Source: Streptomyces fildesensis (lineage in GTDB: Bacteria; Actinomycetota; Actinomycetes; Streptomycetales; Streptomycetaceae). From it: 64,000 nt of DNA. The stretch is taken from positions 207,402 through 271,401 of the forward strand of contig NZ_JAAIKO010000008.1 in NCBI RefSeq assembly GCF_016107395.1. Reading direction: 5' to 3'. The notes beneath the pieces were generated by a model. The model was not told the origin of the DNA and did no database searches. It saw nothing but the letters and a program-made list of their open reading frames with translations. Within the stretch, counting starts at the first letter, position 1. Each line of letters starts with the position of its first letter. Of the stretch, positions 6,235 through 16,833 are shown piece after piece. Made by a program: the position numbers and the translations under genes.

Positions 6235-9135
6235 ATGGCGAGACGACCTGACGCGGTGCAGCGGCGCACCGCGACAGCGATACGGGACCACACGGTGAGC
6301 TCGACCGGGGCGGTGATCGCTCAGCCACCCGCCCACACCGGCCGGGCGGCGCTCGTGCCGCAACTCCTGGTCGCCGTGCTCTGCGGAGGCTACGCGACCG
6401 GCGCCGCGGTGGGCTGGGGATCGGCCTGGATCGCCGACATCATGGGCGACTTCGGGCTCGCCGCCGCCGCGGCCGCGGCCAGTGTCTCCTCGTTCGTCTA
6501 CGCCCGGACCCTCGCCGGCCGCCAGCGGCCCACCTGGTTCCTGTTCGCCGGCTCGTCCGCGATGGTGGCGCTCGGCAACGGCACCTGGGGCTGGTACGAG
6601 GTGGTGCTGGACGGCACGCTGCCGAAGACCTCGATCGCCGACTTCTTCTTCCTGCTCTTCGCCCCGCCGGCGATCATCGGTCTGCTGATGCTCGCCAAGC
6701 GCCCGGTCACCCGGGCCGGCTGGGTGTGCCTGGCGCTGGACGCCTGGCTCGTCGGCGGCTCGCTGCTCACCCTGGCCTGGAGCCTCGCGCTCGCCAACGA
6801 CGCGAGCCTGAACGGGCTCAGCGCCGCCCAGGCCGCGCTGCGGCTCGCCTACCCGCTGCTCGACATCGCGCTCGCCAGCATGGTGCTGGCGCTGCACTTC
6901 CGGCGCTCCCCGGCCAACCGCGTCGCGGTCAACACCGCGATCGCCGCCCTCGCGCTGACCGTGCTGTGCGACGCGCTGTTCCGCTCCCCGCTCTGGCGCG
7001 AGCACTACCAGTCCGGCCACATCCTGGACGCCGGGTGGTTCGCCGGCAGCATGCTCCTCGCCTACGCCCCCTGGGCGGGCCGGCGGGACGCCGCCCGGCT
7101 GGAGCCGCGCTCCCGCGCGCACTCCAGCCGCAAGGTCGCCGGCTCGCTGGCCGCCCTCGTCCCGTACCTCGCGGCGGGCGTCTGCACCCTCGGCATCCTG
7201 TACAACGTGATCAGCGGCCGGAAGACCGACCATGTGGTGCTCTTCACCGGCTGCACCGTCGTCCTCGCGCTCGTCGTCCGCCAGGGCATCATGCTGCTCG
7301 ACAACATCTCCCTCACCCAGGAACTGGCCCAGAAGGAGAACCACTTCCGGTCCCTGGTGCAGGGCTCCAGTGACGTCATCATGATCGCCGCGCCCACCGG
7401 CGTGCTGCGCTACGTGAGTCCGGCGGCCCGGGGCGTGTACGGGCGGGACGCCGAGGACATGGTGGGCACCGAGCTCGCCTCGCACATCCATCCCGAGGAC
7501 CTGGGGCGGGTGGTGCACGAGGTCCGCAGGTTTCTCGCCGCCTCGCCCGCCGCGGAGCCCGCTACGCGCATCGAATGCCGGATCCGCGCCGGCCGCGGCC
7601 GGGACGGCGGCGGCTGGCTCAACGTCGAGTCCAGCGTCAACCGCTACCAGGGCGGGCTGATCTTCAACAGCCGCGATGTGACCGAACGGGTGCGATTGCA
7701 GGCCCAGCTCCAGCACAACGCCTCGCACGACCCGCTCACCGATCTGCCCAACCGGGCCCTGTTCACCGAGCGGGTGAGCCGGGCCCTCGGCGGCCGGCGC
7801 AGCGGCGACGGCGAGGCGGCGGTGCTCTTCGTCGACCTCGACGGTTTCAAGGCGGTCAACGATACGGTCGGCCACCAGGCCGGCGACGAGCTTCTCGTCC
7901 AGGCGGCCCGGCGGCTCCAGGAGTCGGTCCGGTCCGGGGACACGGCGGCACGATTGGGCGGCGATGAATTCGCCGCCCTCATCTGTGGCGGGAGCGCCGA
8001 CCGGCAGCTCCGGGAGTACCAGATCCACGAGATCGCCGACCGGCTGCGCTCCGCGCTCTCCGAGCCGTACCGCGTGGAGTCCGGCGAGGTGCGGGTCGCG
8101 GCCAGCATCGGGGTCGCCTTCGCCGAGCCGGGGATCACGCCCAGCGAGCTCATGCGCAACGCGGACCTGGCGATGTACCGCGCGAAACAGGCGGGCAAGG
8201 GCCGGGTCGAGATGTACGCGCCCCAGATGCAGGCCGACGTGGTGCGCCGCGCCGAGCTGGCCACCCGGCTGCGCAACGCCCTGCACGACGGGGAGTTCAC
8301 CCTGCTGCACCAGCCCGTCGTCGAGCTGCGGACCGGCCGGGTGGCGGCCGTCGAGGCGCAGGCCCGCTGGCGCTCCGCGCAGGGCATCCTCTTCACCCCC
8401 GCCGAGTTCCTGCGGGTGGCGGAGGACACCGACCGCACCGCGGAGCTGAGCCGCTGGCTGCTGCAGGAGGCGGTCGAGCAGGCCGCGCTGCGGCACGGCT
8501 CGGGCCATGCCGTGCCGGTGGCCGTCCGGATGTCCGTCCGCCGGCTGATGCACCGGGACCTGCCGCTCGGCAACATCGAGACGCTGCTGAGCCGCCATGA
8601 GCTGCCCGCCGGCGGACTGGTGCTGGAACTGACCGACAACGACCCGCGGATCTCCCTGGAGGAGCTGGAGCGCAGGCTCTCGGCGCTGCGCCGGCTCGGC
8701 GTGCAGATCGCGCTGGGCGGCTTCGGCACCGGATACGCCGCGATGACCGCGCTGCGCACCCTCCCGGTGGACCTGCTCAAGATCGACCGCAGCTTCGTGG
8801 AAGGAATCGTCGAGTCCGCCCGGCTGCACAAGATCACCGCGGGCATGCTGCGGATCGCCGAGGACCTGGGCATCCGCACCGTGGCGGACGGGGTGGACCG
8901 GCCCGAGCAGGTGATCGCGTTGCGCGCCATGGGCTGTACGCACGGCCAGGGCATGGCCTTCTCCGGTCCGCTCGACGAACACCGGCTGAGGGGCTCGCTG
9001 GCCCGTGGCGGCTACCCGGTACCTCATGGTTCCATCGCCCTGACCGGCGGCCCACTGCCCGTGCGGCACACCGGAAGCACCGGAACGGGTGATCCCCTTC
9101 GCTCAAATGCTGAGACGCCCGTCCCACCCGCTTGA
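6235..9135 (+). CDS. Membrane PAS-GGDEF-EAL protein with degenerate EAL domain
   Basis: 966 residues: about eight membrane helices (residues 35-345), a PAS domain (about 370-490), GGDEF (about 500-660), then EAL (about 680-940). GGDEF is intact at 575-579 with an inhibitory RxxD site at 566-569, so cyclic di-GMP synthesis is plausible. The EAL half looks inactive: EAL reads EAQ (707-709), the DDFGTGY motif reads GGFGTGY (828-834), VAEGVE reads VADGVD and the Asn motif reads VRMS. In memory this position upstream of ilvB corresponds to S. coelicolor SCO5511. The start is uncertain. ATG 6235 lacks a ribosome site; GTG 6295 is an alternative, overlapped (GTGA) by a 25-codon frame 6221-6298 that has GAGGGGGG ahead of it; ATG 6112 is blocked by TGA 6178. 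Confidence 0.88.
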   Translation: MARRPDAVQRRTATAIRDHTVSSTGAVIAQPPAHTGRAALVPQLLVAVLCGGYATGAAVGWGSAWIADIMGDFGLAAAAAAASVSSFVYARTLAGRQRPTWFLFAGSSAMVALGNGTWGWYEVVLDGTLPKTSIADFFFLLFAPPAIIGLLMLAKRPVTRAGWVCLALDAWLVGGSLLTLAWSLALANDASLNGLSAAQAALRLAYPLLDIALASMVLALHFRRSPANRVAVNTAIAALALTVLCDALFRSPLWREHYQSGHILDAGWFAGSMLLAYAPWAGRRDAARLEPRSRAHSSRKVAGSLAALVPYLAAGVCTLGILYNVISGRKTDHVVLFTGCTVVLALVVRQGIMLLDNISLTQELAQKENHFRSLVQGSSDVIMIAAPTGVLRYVSPAARGVYGRDAEDMVGTELASHIHPEDLGRVVHEVRRFLAASPAAEPATRIECRIRAGRGRDGGGWLNVESSVNRYQGGLIFNSRDVTERVRLQAQLQHNASHDPLTDLPNRALFTERVSRALGGRRSGDGEAAVLFVDLDGFKAVNDTVGHQAGDELLVQAARRLQESVRSGDTAARLGGDEFAALICGGSADRQLREYQIHEIADRLRSALSEPYRVESGEVRVAASIGVAFAEPGITPSELMRNADLAMYRAKQAGKGRVEMYAPQMQADVVRRAELATRLRNALHDGEFTLLHQPVVELRTGRVAAVEAQARWRSAQGILFTPAEFLRVAEDTDRTAELSRWLLQEAVEQAALRHGSGHAVPVAVRMSVRRLMHRDLPLGNIETLLSRHELPAGGLVLELTDNDPRISLEELERRLSALRRLGVQIALGGFGTGYAAMTALRTLPVDLLKIDRSFVEGIVESARLHKITAGMLRIAEDLGIRTVADGVDRPEQVIALRAMGCTHGQGMAFSGPLDEHRLRGSLARGGYPVPHGSIALTGGPLPVRHTGSTGTGDPLRSNAETPVPPA

Positions 9136-9168
9136 CACTCCGAGGGGTCCAGGGGGAGGGTCGTGTCC

Positions 9169-9210
9169 ATGCGCACCCGAATTCTCGTACTTGGAAAGCG
9201 CGTCGGCTGA
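9169..9210 (+). CDS. Branched-chain leader peptide of the ilvBNC attenuator
   Basis: This 13-residue peptide, MRTRILVLGKRVG, has four consecutive branched-chain residues Ile-Leu-Val-Leu, encoded ATT CTC GTA CTT. Three of these codons are rare in Streptomyces. AGGGGGAGGG (9151-9160) is the ribosome site. GTG at 9163 in the same frame is an alternative start. Ribosome stalling here under Ile, Leu or Val shortage would control the downstream terminator. Leader peptides before ilvB are known in actinobacteria; the exact layout here is read from sequence. Confidence 0.85.
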   Translation: MRTRILVLGKRVG

Positions 9211-9284
9211 CCGAGGCCCACCATCGCCTTGGAAAACGCACCGACGCGCTCCCCTCGCTTGCCTGACGGCACGAGGGGTTTTTT
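9197..9284 (+). terminator. ilvB transcription attenuator
   Basis: The terminator hairpin is CCCCTCG (9251-9257) with CGAGGGG (9272-9278), an inner TGCC/GGCA stem and six T's (9279-9284). A 10-bp perfect partner pair lies upstream: AGCGCGTCGG (9197-9206, inside the leader peptide) with CCGACGCGCT (9241-9250). A second CGAGGGG at 9141-9147 could also pair with the left terminator arm. Confidence 0.85.
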
Positions 9285-9332
9285 GTTGCCTGGCACCCAG
9301 AAGAAACTCATCTTCGAGAGAAGAGAACGCAG

Positions 9333-11210
9333 ATGACCGAGCAGGCCACCGGGGCCCCCCATCCGCAGCAGCGGGCCCGCAGCGGGGGACAGCAGCCCAC
9401 CACTCCCGAGCGCATGACGGGCGCGCAGTCCCTCATTCGTTCGCTCGAGGCGGTCGGCGCCGACACCGTATTCGGTATCCCTGGCGGTGCGATCCTGCCG
9501 GCCTACGACCCGCTGATGGACTCCGTCAAGGTCCGCCACATCCTGGTCCGCCACGAGCAGGGGGCCGGCCACGCCGCCACCGGCTACGCGCAGGCCACCG
9601 GCCGGGTCGGCGTGTGCATGGCCACCTCGGGTCCGGGCGCCACCAACCTCGTCACGCCGATCGCCGACGCCCACATGGACTCCGTCCCGCTGGTCGCGAT
9701 CACCGGCCAGGTCGCCTCCAAGGCGATCGGCACCGACGCCTTCCAGGAGGCGGACATCTGCGGCATCACGATGCCGATCACCAAGCACAACTTCCTGGTG
9801 ACCAAGGCCGAGGACATCCCGCGGACGATCGCCGAGGCGTTCCACATCGCCTCCACCGGCCGTCCGGGCCCGGTCCTCGTCGACATCGCCAAGGACGCGC
9901 TGCAGAACCAGACGACCTTCTCCTGGCCGCCGCAGATGGACCTGCCGGGCTACCGCCCGGTGACCAAGCCGCACGCCAAGCAGATCCGTGAGGCCGCCCG
10001 GCTGATCAACGAGGCCAAGCGTCCGGTGCTGTACGTCGGCGGCGGCGTCATGAAGGCCCGCGCCACCGCAGAGCTGCGGATCCTGGCCGAACTGACCGGC
10101 GCCCCGGTCGTCACCACGCTGATGGCGCTCGGCTCGTTCCCCGACAGCCACCCGCAGCACGTCGGCATGCCCGGCATGCACGGTGACGTCACCGCGGTCA
10201 CCGCGCTGCAGAAGTCCGACCTGCTGATCGCGCTCGGCGCCCGCTTCGACGACCGGGTCACCGGCCGGCTCGACACCTTCGCCCCGTTCGCGAAGATCGT
10301 GCACGCCGACATCGACCCCGCCGAGATCGGCAAGAACCGCGCCGCGGACGTGCCGATCGTCGGCGACGCCCGCGAGGTCCTCGCCGACCTGATCGTCGCG
10401 GTCCAGGCGGACCACGAGGCCGGCCACAAGGGCGACTACGCCGACTGGTGGAAGGACCTCAACCGCTGGCGTGACACCTACCCGCTGGGCTACGACACCC
10501 CGGACGACGGCAGCCTCTCCCCGCAGCAGGTCATCGAGCGGATCGGCCAGCTGGCCCCCGAGGGCACCCTGTTCGCGGCCGGCGTCGGCCAGCACCAGAT
10601 GTGGGCCGCGCAGTTCATCAAGTACGAGAAGCCCAACACGTGGTTCAACTCCGGCGGCGCCGGGACCATGGGGTACGCGGTGCCCGCGGCGATGGGCGCC
10701 AAGGCCGGCGTCCCCGGCGCGACCGTCTGGGCGGTCGACGGTGACGGCTGCTTCCAGATGACCAACCAGGAGCTGGTCACCTGCGCGCTCAACAACATCC
10801 CGATCAAGGTCGCCATCATCAACAACGGCGCCCTGGGCATGGTCCGCCAGTGGCAGAACCTCTTCTACGGCGAGCGGTTCTCCAACACCGTGCTGCACGC
10901 CGGTGAGACCAACTCCGACAGCGGCTCGACGGTCGGCGTCGGCTCGACGGTGAACCGCGGCACCCGCGTCCCGGACTTCGTCAAGCTGTCCGAGGCGATG
11001 GGCTGCGTGGGTCTGCGCTGCGAGAGCCCGGACGAGCTGGACGCGGTCATCGCCAAGGCCAACTCGATCAACGACCGCCCGGTGGTCGTGGACTTCATCG
11101 TCCACGAGGACGCCATGGTGTGGCCGATGGTCGCGGCCGGTACCTCCAACGACGAGATCCTGGCCGCCCGCGATGTCCGCCCGGACTTCAGCGACGGCCA
11201 GGAAGACTGA
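9333..11210 (+). CDS. ilvB: Acetolactate synthase, large (catalytic) subunit
   Basis: A 625-residue thiamine-diphosphate enzyme making acetolactate or acetohydroxybutyrate, first common step to Val, Leu and Ile. Three domains are evident: the PYR domain with catalytic Glu in [15 protein letters not shown], a FAD-binding middle domain, and the PP domain with [16 protein letters not shown] binding Mg-ThDP. The N-terminal 30 residues are a Gln/Pro/Gly-rich extension common in actinobacteria. The ATG start follows GAGAGAAGAGAACGC. It is first gene of ilvB-ilvN, with ilvC next, and is controlled by the leader attenuator at 9169-9284. Confidence 0.98.
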   Translation: MTEQATGAPHPQQRARSGGQQPTTPERMTGAQSLIRSLEAVGADTVFGIPGGAILPAYDPLMDSVKVRHILVRHEQGAGHAATGYAQATGRVGVCMATSGPGATNLVTPIADAHMDSVPLVAITGQVASKAIGTDAFQEADICGITMPITKHNFLVTKAEDIPRTIAEAFHIASTGRPGPVLVDIAKDALQNQTTFSWPPQMDLPGYRPVTKPHAKQIREAARLINEAKRPVLYVGGGVMKARATAELRILAELTGAPVVTTLMALGSFPDSHPQHVGMPGMHGDVTAVTALQKSDLLIALGARFDDRVTGRLDTFAPFAKIVHADIDPAEIGKNRAADVPIVGDAREVLADLIVAVQADHEAGHKGDYADWWKDLNRWRDTYPLGYDTPDDGSLSPQQVIERIGQLAPEGTLFAAGVGQHQMWAAQFIKYEKPNTWFNSGGAGTMGYAVPAAMGAKAGVPGATVWAVDGDGCFQMTNQELVTCALNNIPIKVAIINNGALGMVRQWQNLFYGERFSNTVLHAGETNSDSGSTVGVGSTVNRGTRVPDFVKLSEAMGCVGLRCESPDELDAVIAKANSINDRPVVVDFIVHEDAMVWPMVAAGTSNDEILAARDVRPDFSDGQED

Positions 11211-11241
11211 GGCGCAGGACCGAGAGAAGGAACGAAGCGAC

Positions 11242-11769
11242 ATGTCCAAGCACACGCTCTCCGTCCTGGTGGAGAACAAGCCCGGCGTCCTCGCCAGGAT
11301 CACCGCGCTGTTCTCCCGCCGCGGCTTCAATATCGACTCCCTCGCGGTGGGCACCACGGAGCACCCCGAGATCTCCCGCATCACGATCGTCGTCAACGTG
11401 ATCGACGAGCTGCCGCTGGAGCAGGTCACCAAGCAGCTCAACAAGCTGGTCAACGTTCTGAAGATCGTAGAACTGGAGCCCGCAGGAGCCGTTCAGCGTG
11501 AACTCGTTCTGGTGAAGGTGCGGGCCGACAACGAGTCCCGTTCCAAGATCGTCGAGATCGTCCAGCTGTTCCGCGCCAAGACCGTTGACGTCTCTCCCGA
11601 GGCCGTCACGATCGAGGCCACCGGCGGCGCCGACAAGCTCGAAGCGATGCTCAAGATGCTGGAACCCTTCGGCATCAAGGAGCTGGTGCAGTCCGGCACC
11701 ATCGCCATAGGGCGTGGCGCCCGGTCCATCACCGACCGCTCGCTGCGGGCCCTCGACCGCTCCGCGTAG
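11242..11769 (+). CDS. ilvN: Acetolactate synthase, small regulatory subunit
   Basis: A 175-residue partner of IlvB. An N-terminal ACT domain (HTLSVLVENKPGVLARITALF, residues 4-24) is followed by the conserved C-terminal regulatory domain (ELVLVKVRA to IAIGRGAR). In this family it confers valine feedback inhibition and raises activity. The start ATG 11242 is chosen over upstream in-frame codons because GAGAAGGAAC precedes it and the ACT domain begins at once. It lies 31 bases after ilvB, so it is co-transcribed. Confidence 0.97.
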   Translation: MSKHTLSVLVENKPGVLARITALFSRRGFNIDSLAVGTTEHPEISRITIVVNVIDELPLEQVTKQLNKLVNVLKIVELEPAGAVQRELVLVKVRADNESRSKIVEIVQLFRAKTVDVSPEAVTIEATGGADKLEAMLKMLEPFGIKELVQSGTIAIGRGARSITDRSLRALDRSA

Positions 11770-11817
11770 TGACAGCGCACCGCGTGGCCGCTCCGGCGGC
11801 GACGCGGTACCGCATAG

Positions 11818-12894
<1,077 letters not shown>

Positions 12895-12906
12895 GCCTCA
12901 TCGGGT

Positions 12907-12933
12907 GCGGGGCGGTCGCAGTGGCCGCCCCGT
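12907..12933 (+). terminator. Hairpin after ilvC
   Basis: GGGGCGG (12909-12915) pairs with CCGCCCC (12925-12931) across a nine-base loop. There is no T tract, as is common in Streptomyces. It lies 14 bases after the ilvC stop and separates it from serA. Confidence 0.5.
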
Positions 12934-13129
12934 ACCTTGTCCACGGCGTACAGCCACGTGCGGGTGATCCTTCCACCAAGGCACAAGTCGCGCTCGGCGG
13001 CGCCGATACACTGCAACTACAAAGCGCGTCAGGCTCACAGCGTCGTGCGTCTTCCACGCGGCATGCCATCCCCTCCCTCCCTGGAGCGTCCGCGGGACCG
13101 GCCGCCCACGAAGGACAAGTGAGGACCAC

Positions 13130-14722
13130 GTGAGCCAGAAGCCTGTCGTACTCATCGCCGAAGAGCTGTCGCCTGCCACTGTCGACGCACTGGGGCCGGA
13201 TTTCGACATCCGGCACTGCAACGGCGCCGACCGGGGTGAGTTGCTCTCCGCGATCAAGGATGCCGACGCCATCCTGGTCCGCAGCGCCACCAAGGTGGAT
13301 GCGGAAGCCATCGCCGCCGCGCCCAAGCTGCGAGTCGTCGCCCGCGCGGGCGTCGGTCTGGACAATGTCGACGTGTCCGCCGCCACCAAGGCCGGCGTGA
13401 TGGTCGTCAACGCCCCGACCTCGAACATCGTCACCGCCGCCGAGCTGGCCTGCGGCCTGCTCATCGCCACCGCCCGTAACATCGCGCCGGCCAACTCGGC
13501 GCTGAAGAACGGCGAGTGGAAGCGGAACAAGTACACCGGCGTGGAGCTGGCCGAGAAGACCCTCGGCGTCGTCGGCCTCGGCCGCATCGGCGCGCTGGTC
13601 GCCCAGCGCATGTCCGCGTTCGGCATGAAGATCGTGGCCTACGACCCCTACATCCAGCCCGCTCGCGCGGCCCAGATGGGTGTCAAGATCCTCAGCCTGG
13701 ACGAGCTGCTGGAGGTCTCCGACTTCATCACCGTCCACCTGCCGAAGACCCCCGAGACCCTCGGCCTGATCGGTGACGAGGCCCTGCACAAGGTCAAGCC
13801 GTCGGTCCGGATCGTGAACGCCGCGCGTGGCGGGATCGTGGACGAGGAGGCGCTCGCCTCGGCCCTGAAGGAGGGCCGCGTCGCGGGTGCCGGCCTGGAC
13901 GTCTACGCGAAGGAGCCGTGCACCGACTCCCCGCTCTTCCAGTTCGACAACGTGGTGGCCACCCCGCACCTGGGCGCCTCCACCGACGAGGCGCAGGAGA
14001 AGGCCGGCATCGCCGTCGCCAAGTCCGTCCGCCTCGCGCTCGCCGGTGAGCTCGTACCGGACGCGGTCAACGTCCAGGGCGGCGTCATCGCCGAGGACGT
14101 ACGTCCGGGCCTGCCGCTCGCCGAGAAGCTCGGCCGGATCTTCACCGCGCTGGCCGGCGAGGTCGCCGCCCGCCTCGATGTCGAGGTCCGCGGTGAGATC
14201 ACCCAGCACGACGTGAAGGTGCTCGAACTCTCCGCGCTCAAGGGCGTCTTCGAGGACGTCGTCGCCGAGACCGTCTCCTACGTCAACGCGCCGCTGTTCG
14301 CCCAGGAGCGCGGTGTCGAGGTCCGGCTGACCACGTCGAGCGAGTCGCCCGACCACCGCAACATGGTCACGGTGCGCGGCACTCTGACGGACGGCACGGA
14401 GGTGTCGGTCTCCGGCACGCTGGCCGGTCCGAAGAACATCCAGAAGATCGTCGCCGTCGGTGACGAGGACGTGGACCTGGTCCTCGCCGACCACATGGCC
14501 TTCCTCCGCTACACCGACCGCCCCGGCGTCGTCGGCACGGTCGGCCGCATCCTCGGTGAGGCCGGCGTCAACATCGCGGGCATGCAGGTCGCCCGCGCGG
14601 CCGTCGGCGGCGAGGCCCTCGTGGCCCTGACCGTCGACTCCTGCATCCCGCCGGCCGCCCTGGCCGAGATCGCCGAGGAGATCGGCGCCACGTCGGCCCG
14701 CGCGGTGGACCTCACGGACTGA
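13130..14722 (+). CDS. serA: D-3-phosphoglycerate dehydrogenase, long ACT form
   Basis: A 530-residue enzyme for the first step of serine synthesis. The substrate and NAD domains show TLGVVGLGRIGALVAQR, catalytic Arg in VNAARGGIVDEEAL, Glu in KEP and His in TPHLGAST. About residues 315-450 form the intervening (ASB) domain and the last 75 residues an ACT domain (ADHMAFLRYTDRPGVVG), giving the long, serine-regulated form. The GTG start at 13130 follows GTGAGGACC. The gap of 235 bases after ilvC with a hairpin suggests a separate promoter. Confidence 0.97.
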   Translation: MSQKPVVLIAEELSPATVDALGPDFDIRHCNGADRGELLSAIKDADAILVRSATKVDAEAIAAAPKLRVVARAGVGLDNVDVSAATKAGVMVVNAPTSNIVTAAELACGLLIATARNIAPANSALKNGEWKRNKYTGVELAEKTLGVVGLGRIGALVAQRMSAFGMKIVAYDPYIQPARAAQMGVKILSLDELLEVSDFITVHLPKTPETLGLIGDEALHKVKPSVRIVNAARGGIVDEEALASALKEGRVAGAGLDVYAKEPCTDSPLFQFDNVVATPHLGASTDEAQEKAGIAVAKSVRLALAGELVPDAVNVQGGVIAEDVRPGLPLAEKLGRIFTALAGEVAARLDVEVRGEITQHDVKVLELSALKGVFEDVVAETVSYVNAPLFAQERGVEVRLTTSSESPDHRNMVTVRGTLTDGTEVSVSGTLAGPKNIQKIVAVGDEDVDLVLADHMAFLRYTDRPGVVGTVGRILGEAGVNIAGMQVARAAVGGEALVALTVDSCIPPAALAEIAEEIGATSARAVDLTD

Positions 14723-14759
14723 CCGCAGGTCACCGACCGACCGAGGTCACGACGTCAGC

Positions 14760-14799
14760 GACGAAGCCGCCCTTCACTCGTATGAGGGGCGGCTTCGTC
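14760..14799. terminator. Terminator after serA
   Basis: A perfect 13-bp stem: GACGAAGCCGCCC (14760-14772) with GGGCGGCTTCGTC (14787-14799), followed by CATTCC. It lies 37 bases after the serA stop. Confidence 0.8.
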
Positions 14800-14854
14800 A
14801 TTCCCTCCCGCTACGCTGAACGCTGCGGACAGAATCCCGTCGATGGGAGGAATC

Positions 14855-15439
14855 ATGACTGCCGAACCGCTTCCGGCCTGGGCTTTCCCGCCCCCGGGCG
14901 GGTTCACCGCGGACGACCTCGACCGTATCCCCGATCTCCCGCCGCACACAGAGCTGATCGACGGGAGCCTTGTCTTCGTGAGTCCGCAGAAGTATTTCCA
15001 CATGCTGGCCGTGGATCTGTTGAGCACTTTCCTGCGACAGGCGGCCCCGGAGAAGTTCCGTGTACTGCGCGAGATGACCATTACCGTGAGCAGGAGCAAT
15101 CGCCCTGAACCCGATATCTCGATCGTCCGGGCCGAGGCCGTGTCGGAATCGGCGAATGAAACCGGTTATCAGGCCTCGGACGTCGTTCTCGCCGTCGAAG
15201 TCGTCTCGCCCGAATCCGAGGACCGGGACCGCAAGCGCAAGCCCCAGCTCTACGCGGAAGCGGGTATCCCGCACTTCTGGCGGGTGGAGAAGGGTGAGGG
15301 CCGGCAGCCGGTCGTCTACGTCTACGAGCTCGACACGATGACCCATACCTATGTTCCGTCGGGCATCCACCACGAGCGGCTCAAGGTTCCCGTCCCCTTC
15401 ACCATCGATATCGACCTCACCGAGATCGACCGTCTCTAG
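14855..15439 (+). CDS. Uma2-family (DUF820) putative restriction-fold nuclease
   Basis: A 194-residue protein of the Uma2 family, PD-(D/E)xK fold. Family features seen: HTELIDGSLVFVSPQ near residue 35, RPEPDISIV, then DVVLAVEVVSPES with the catalytic Glu and the following Lys-rich KRKPQLYAEAGIPHFWRVE. The start ATG 14855 follows GGGAGGAATC. The family is common in Streptomyces and cyanobacteria; a biological role has not been firmly established. It stands alone between a terminator and the convergent PucR gene. Confidence 0.85.
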   Translation: MTAEPLPAWAFPPPGGFTADDLDRIPDLPPHTELIDGSLVFVSPQKYFHMLAVDLLSTFLRQAAPEKFRVLREMTITVSRSNRPEPDISIVRAEAVSESANETGYQASDVVLAVEVVSPESEDRDRKRKPQLYAEAGIPHFWRVEKGEGRQPVVYVYELDTMTHTYVPSGIHHERLKVPVPFTIDIDLTEIDRL

Positions 15440-15468
15440 GCTTCCCGCAAGACGGCACATCCGGCCGA

Positions 15469-16698
15469 TCACAGCCGCGCGGCCTTCAGCGCCATGTGGA
15501 GCAGCAGCCGGTCCTCGCCCTCGTCCAGGTCGAGGCCGGTGAGCTGCTCGATGCGGGAGAGGCGGTAGTAGAGGGTCTGCCGGTGGATGGCGAGGGCGGC
15601 GGCCGTGCGGCCCGCCTGGCCCGCGCAGTCCAGGTAGACCTCGGCGGTGCGGGCCAGCTCGCGGTGGGACGGCTCCAGCAGCGGGCGTACGGCGGGGTCG
15701 GCGGAGGAGCCGCCGGGGAGCGCCGAGAGCATGCGGTACGGGCCGAGGCCCGCCCAGTCGGCGACCGGCGCGAGCCGGGGCTGGGCCCGTGCCGCGCGGG
15801 CCGCACCGGTCGCCTGCCGCCATGCCTCGGACAGTCCGTCCAGCCCGCGGGCCGGCTCGCCGATACCCGCCACCGCGCCGGGCGAGCTCGAGGTCTCCAG
15901 CAGCCGGGCGGCGGCGGTGCGGGCGGGGGAGAGGTGCTGGACGGAGCGGAGCCGGACGAGCACGGCGAGCGGGTCGGCGGCCGGGACCGGGCCGGGGGTG
16001 GGCGGCCCGTGGGCCGGGACCCGGCAGAGGGCTGCGGCGCCCGGGATCGAGCGGATCCCCGGCAGTTCCGCCGAACCGTCGTCCGCGCCGTCGGCGGTAT
16101 CCGGCCCGGCGCTGCTGTCCAGAGTGGGCGGGGCCGTCCAGCCAAGAACGCACACCAGCGCGTGCACCTCGTCCGCGTCCGGGCCGAGCGCCGCGCTCAG
16201 CGCGTCCCGCGCGGCCTCGCGCCGCTGGCCGGGGCCCGCCGTCAGTGCCGCACGCAGTTCACGGCCGACATCGGCGCCCGCCCGGGACTCGGCGGCCAGC
16301 CGGTCGCCGATCCGGTCGCAGACCTCCATCGCGGCGACGAGCCGCGGATCGGGATCCGGTCCGGCGTCCGAATCGTCGAGCAGCCACACATAGCCGTGCA
16401 CGATGCCCCGATGGCGCACCGGCAGGCAGATCCGGCCCCGGACGACGCCCGCGTCGGGCGCGGCGGGGATGCGCACCGGGCCGGTGGCGCGGGCGATGCC
16501 GAAGCGTTCGAACCAGGACCGGACCTCGGCCGTCGAGCGCCGGGTCAGGATCGACCGGGTGCGGACGGGGTCCATCGCACCGTCGTCGCTGTCGTGCGCG
16601 CCGAAGGCGATCAGCCGGAAATCGCGGTCCTCCAGGGTCGCGGGCGCGCCGACGAGAGCGGACACCTCGTCGACCAGTTCCTCGTAGTCACCTCGCAC
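15469..16698 (-). CDS. PucR/CdaR-type transcriptional regulator, likely for proline catabolism
   Basis: 409 residues. The C-terminal end is a PucR-type helix-turn-helix ([25 protein letters not shown], about residues 365-395); the N-terminal part is a sensory region (LLDDSD, VWLLDDS) and the middle a GGDEF-like CdaR domain without catalytic residues. It is divergent from the proline dehydrogenase gene with a 135-base gap holding a perfect dyad. Regulation of proline use by such regulators is known in actinobacteria, so it probably controls 16834-19513; that is inference from position. Confidence 0.8.
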   Translation of the reverse strand: MRGDYEELVDEVSALVGAPATLEDRDFRLIAFGAHDSDDGAMDPVRTRSILTRRSTAEVRSWFERFGIARATGPVRIPAAPDAGVVRGRICLPVRHRGIVHGYVWLLDDSDAGPDPDPRLVAAMEVCDRIGDRLAAESRAGADVGRELRAALTAGPGQRREAARDALSAALGPDADEVHALVCVLGWTAPPTLDSSAGPDTADGADDGSAELPGIRSIPGAAALCRVPAHGPPTPGPVPAADPLAVLVRLRSVQHLSPARTAAARLLETSSSPGAVAGIGEPARGLDGLSEAWRQATGAARAARAQPRLAPVADWAGLGPYRMLSALPGGSSADPAVRPLLEPSHRELARTAEVYLDCAGQAGRTAAALAIHRQTLYYRLSRIEQLTGLDLDEGEDRLLLHMALKAARL

Positions 16699-16759
16699 CC
16701 CGCCATTGTCTCTTACATCTGTATGAGGGATGCCGCACGGATGCGTGACAGGTGTCGAT

Positions 16760-16780
16760 GGTTCACGGGGTAGGTGAACC
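16760..16780. promoter_or_regulatory. Candidate operator and promoter for proline catabolism
   Basis: GGTTCAC (16760-16766) and GTGAACC (16774-16780) form a perfect dyad with a 7-base spacer. TAGATT (16782-16787) immediately follows and could be the -10 element for the proline dehydrogenase gene. Confidence 0.5.
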
Positions 16781-16833
16781 CTAGATTTCGCGGTGTCGCT
16801 GCCTGTTCATGCTCTGATCCTGAAGGAGCCCCC

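Noticed and set aside
6160..9069. A 969-codon minus-strand frame under the GGDEF-EAL gene
   Set aside because: Composition is shadow-like (Gly/His/Arg/Gln) and the plus strand holds recognisable PAS and GGDEF motifs.
9132..9137. TTGACA as the -35 of the ilvB promoter
   Set aside because: The sequence is perfect but no -10-like hexamer lies 16-18 bases downstream, and a start there would remove the leader ribosome site.
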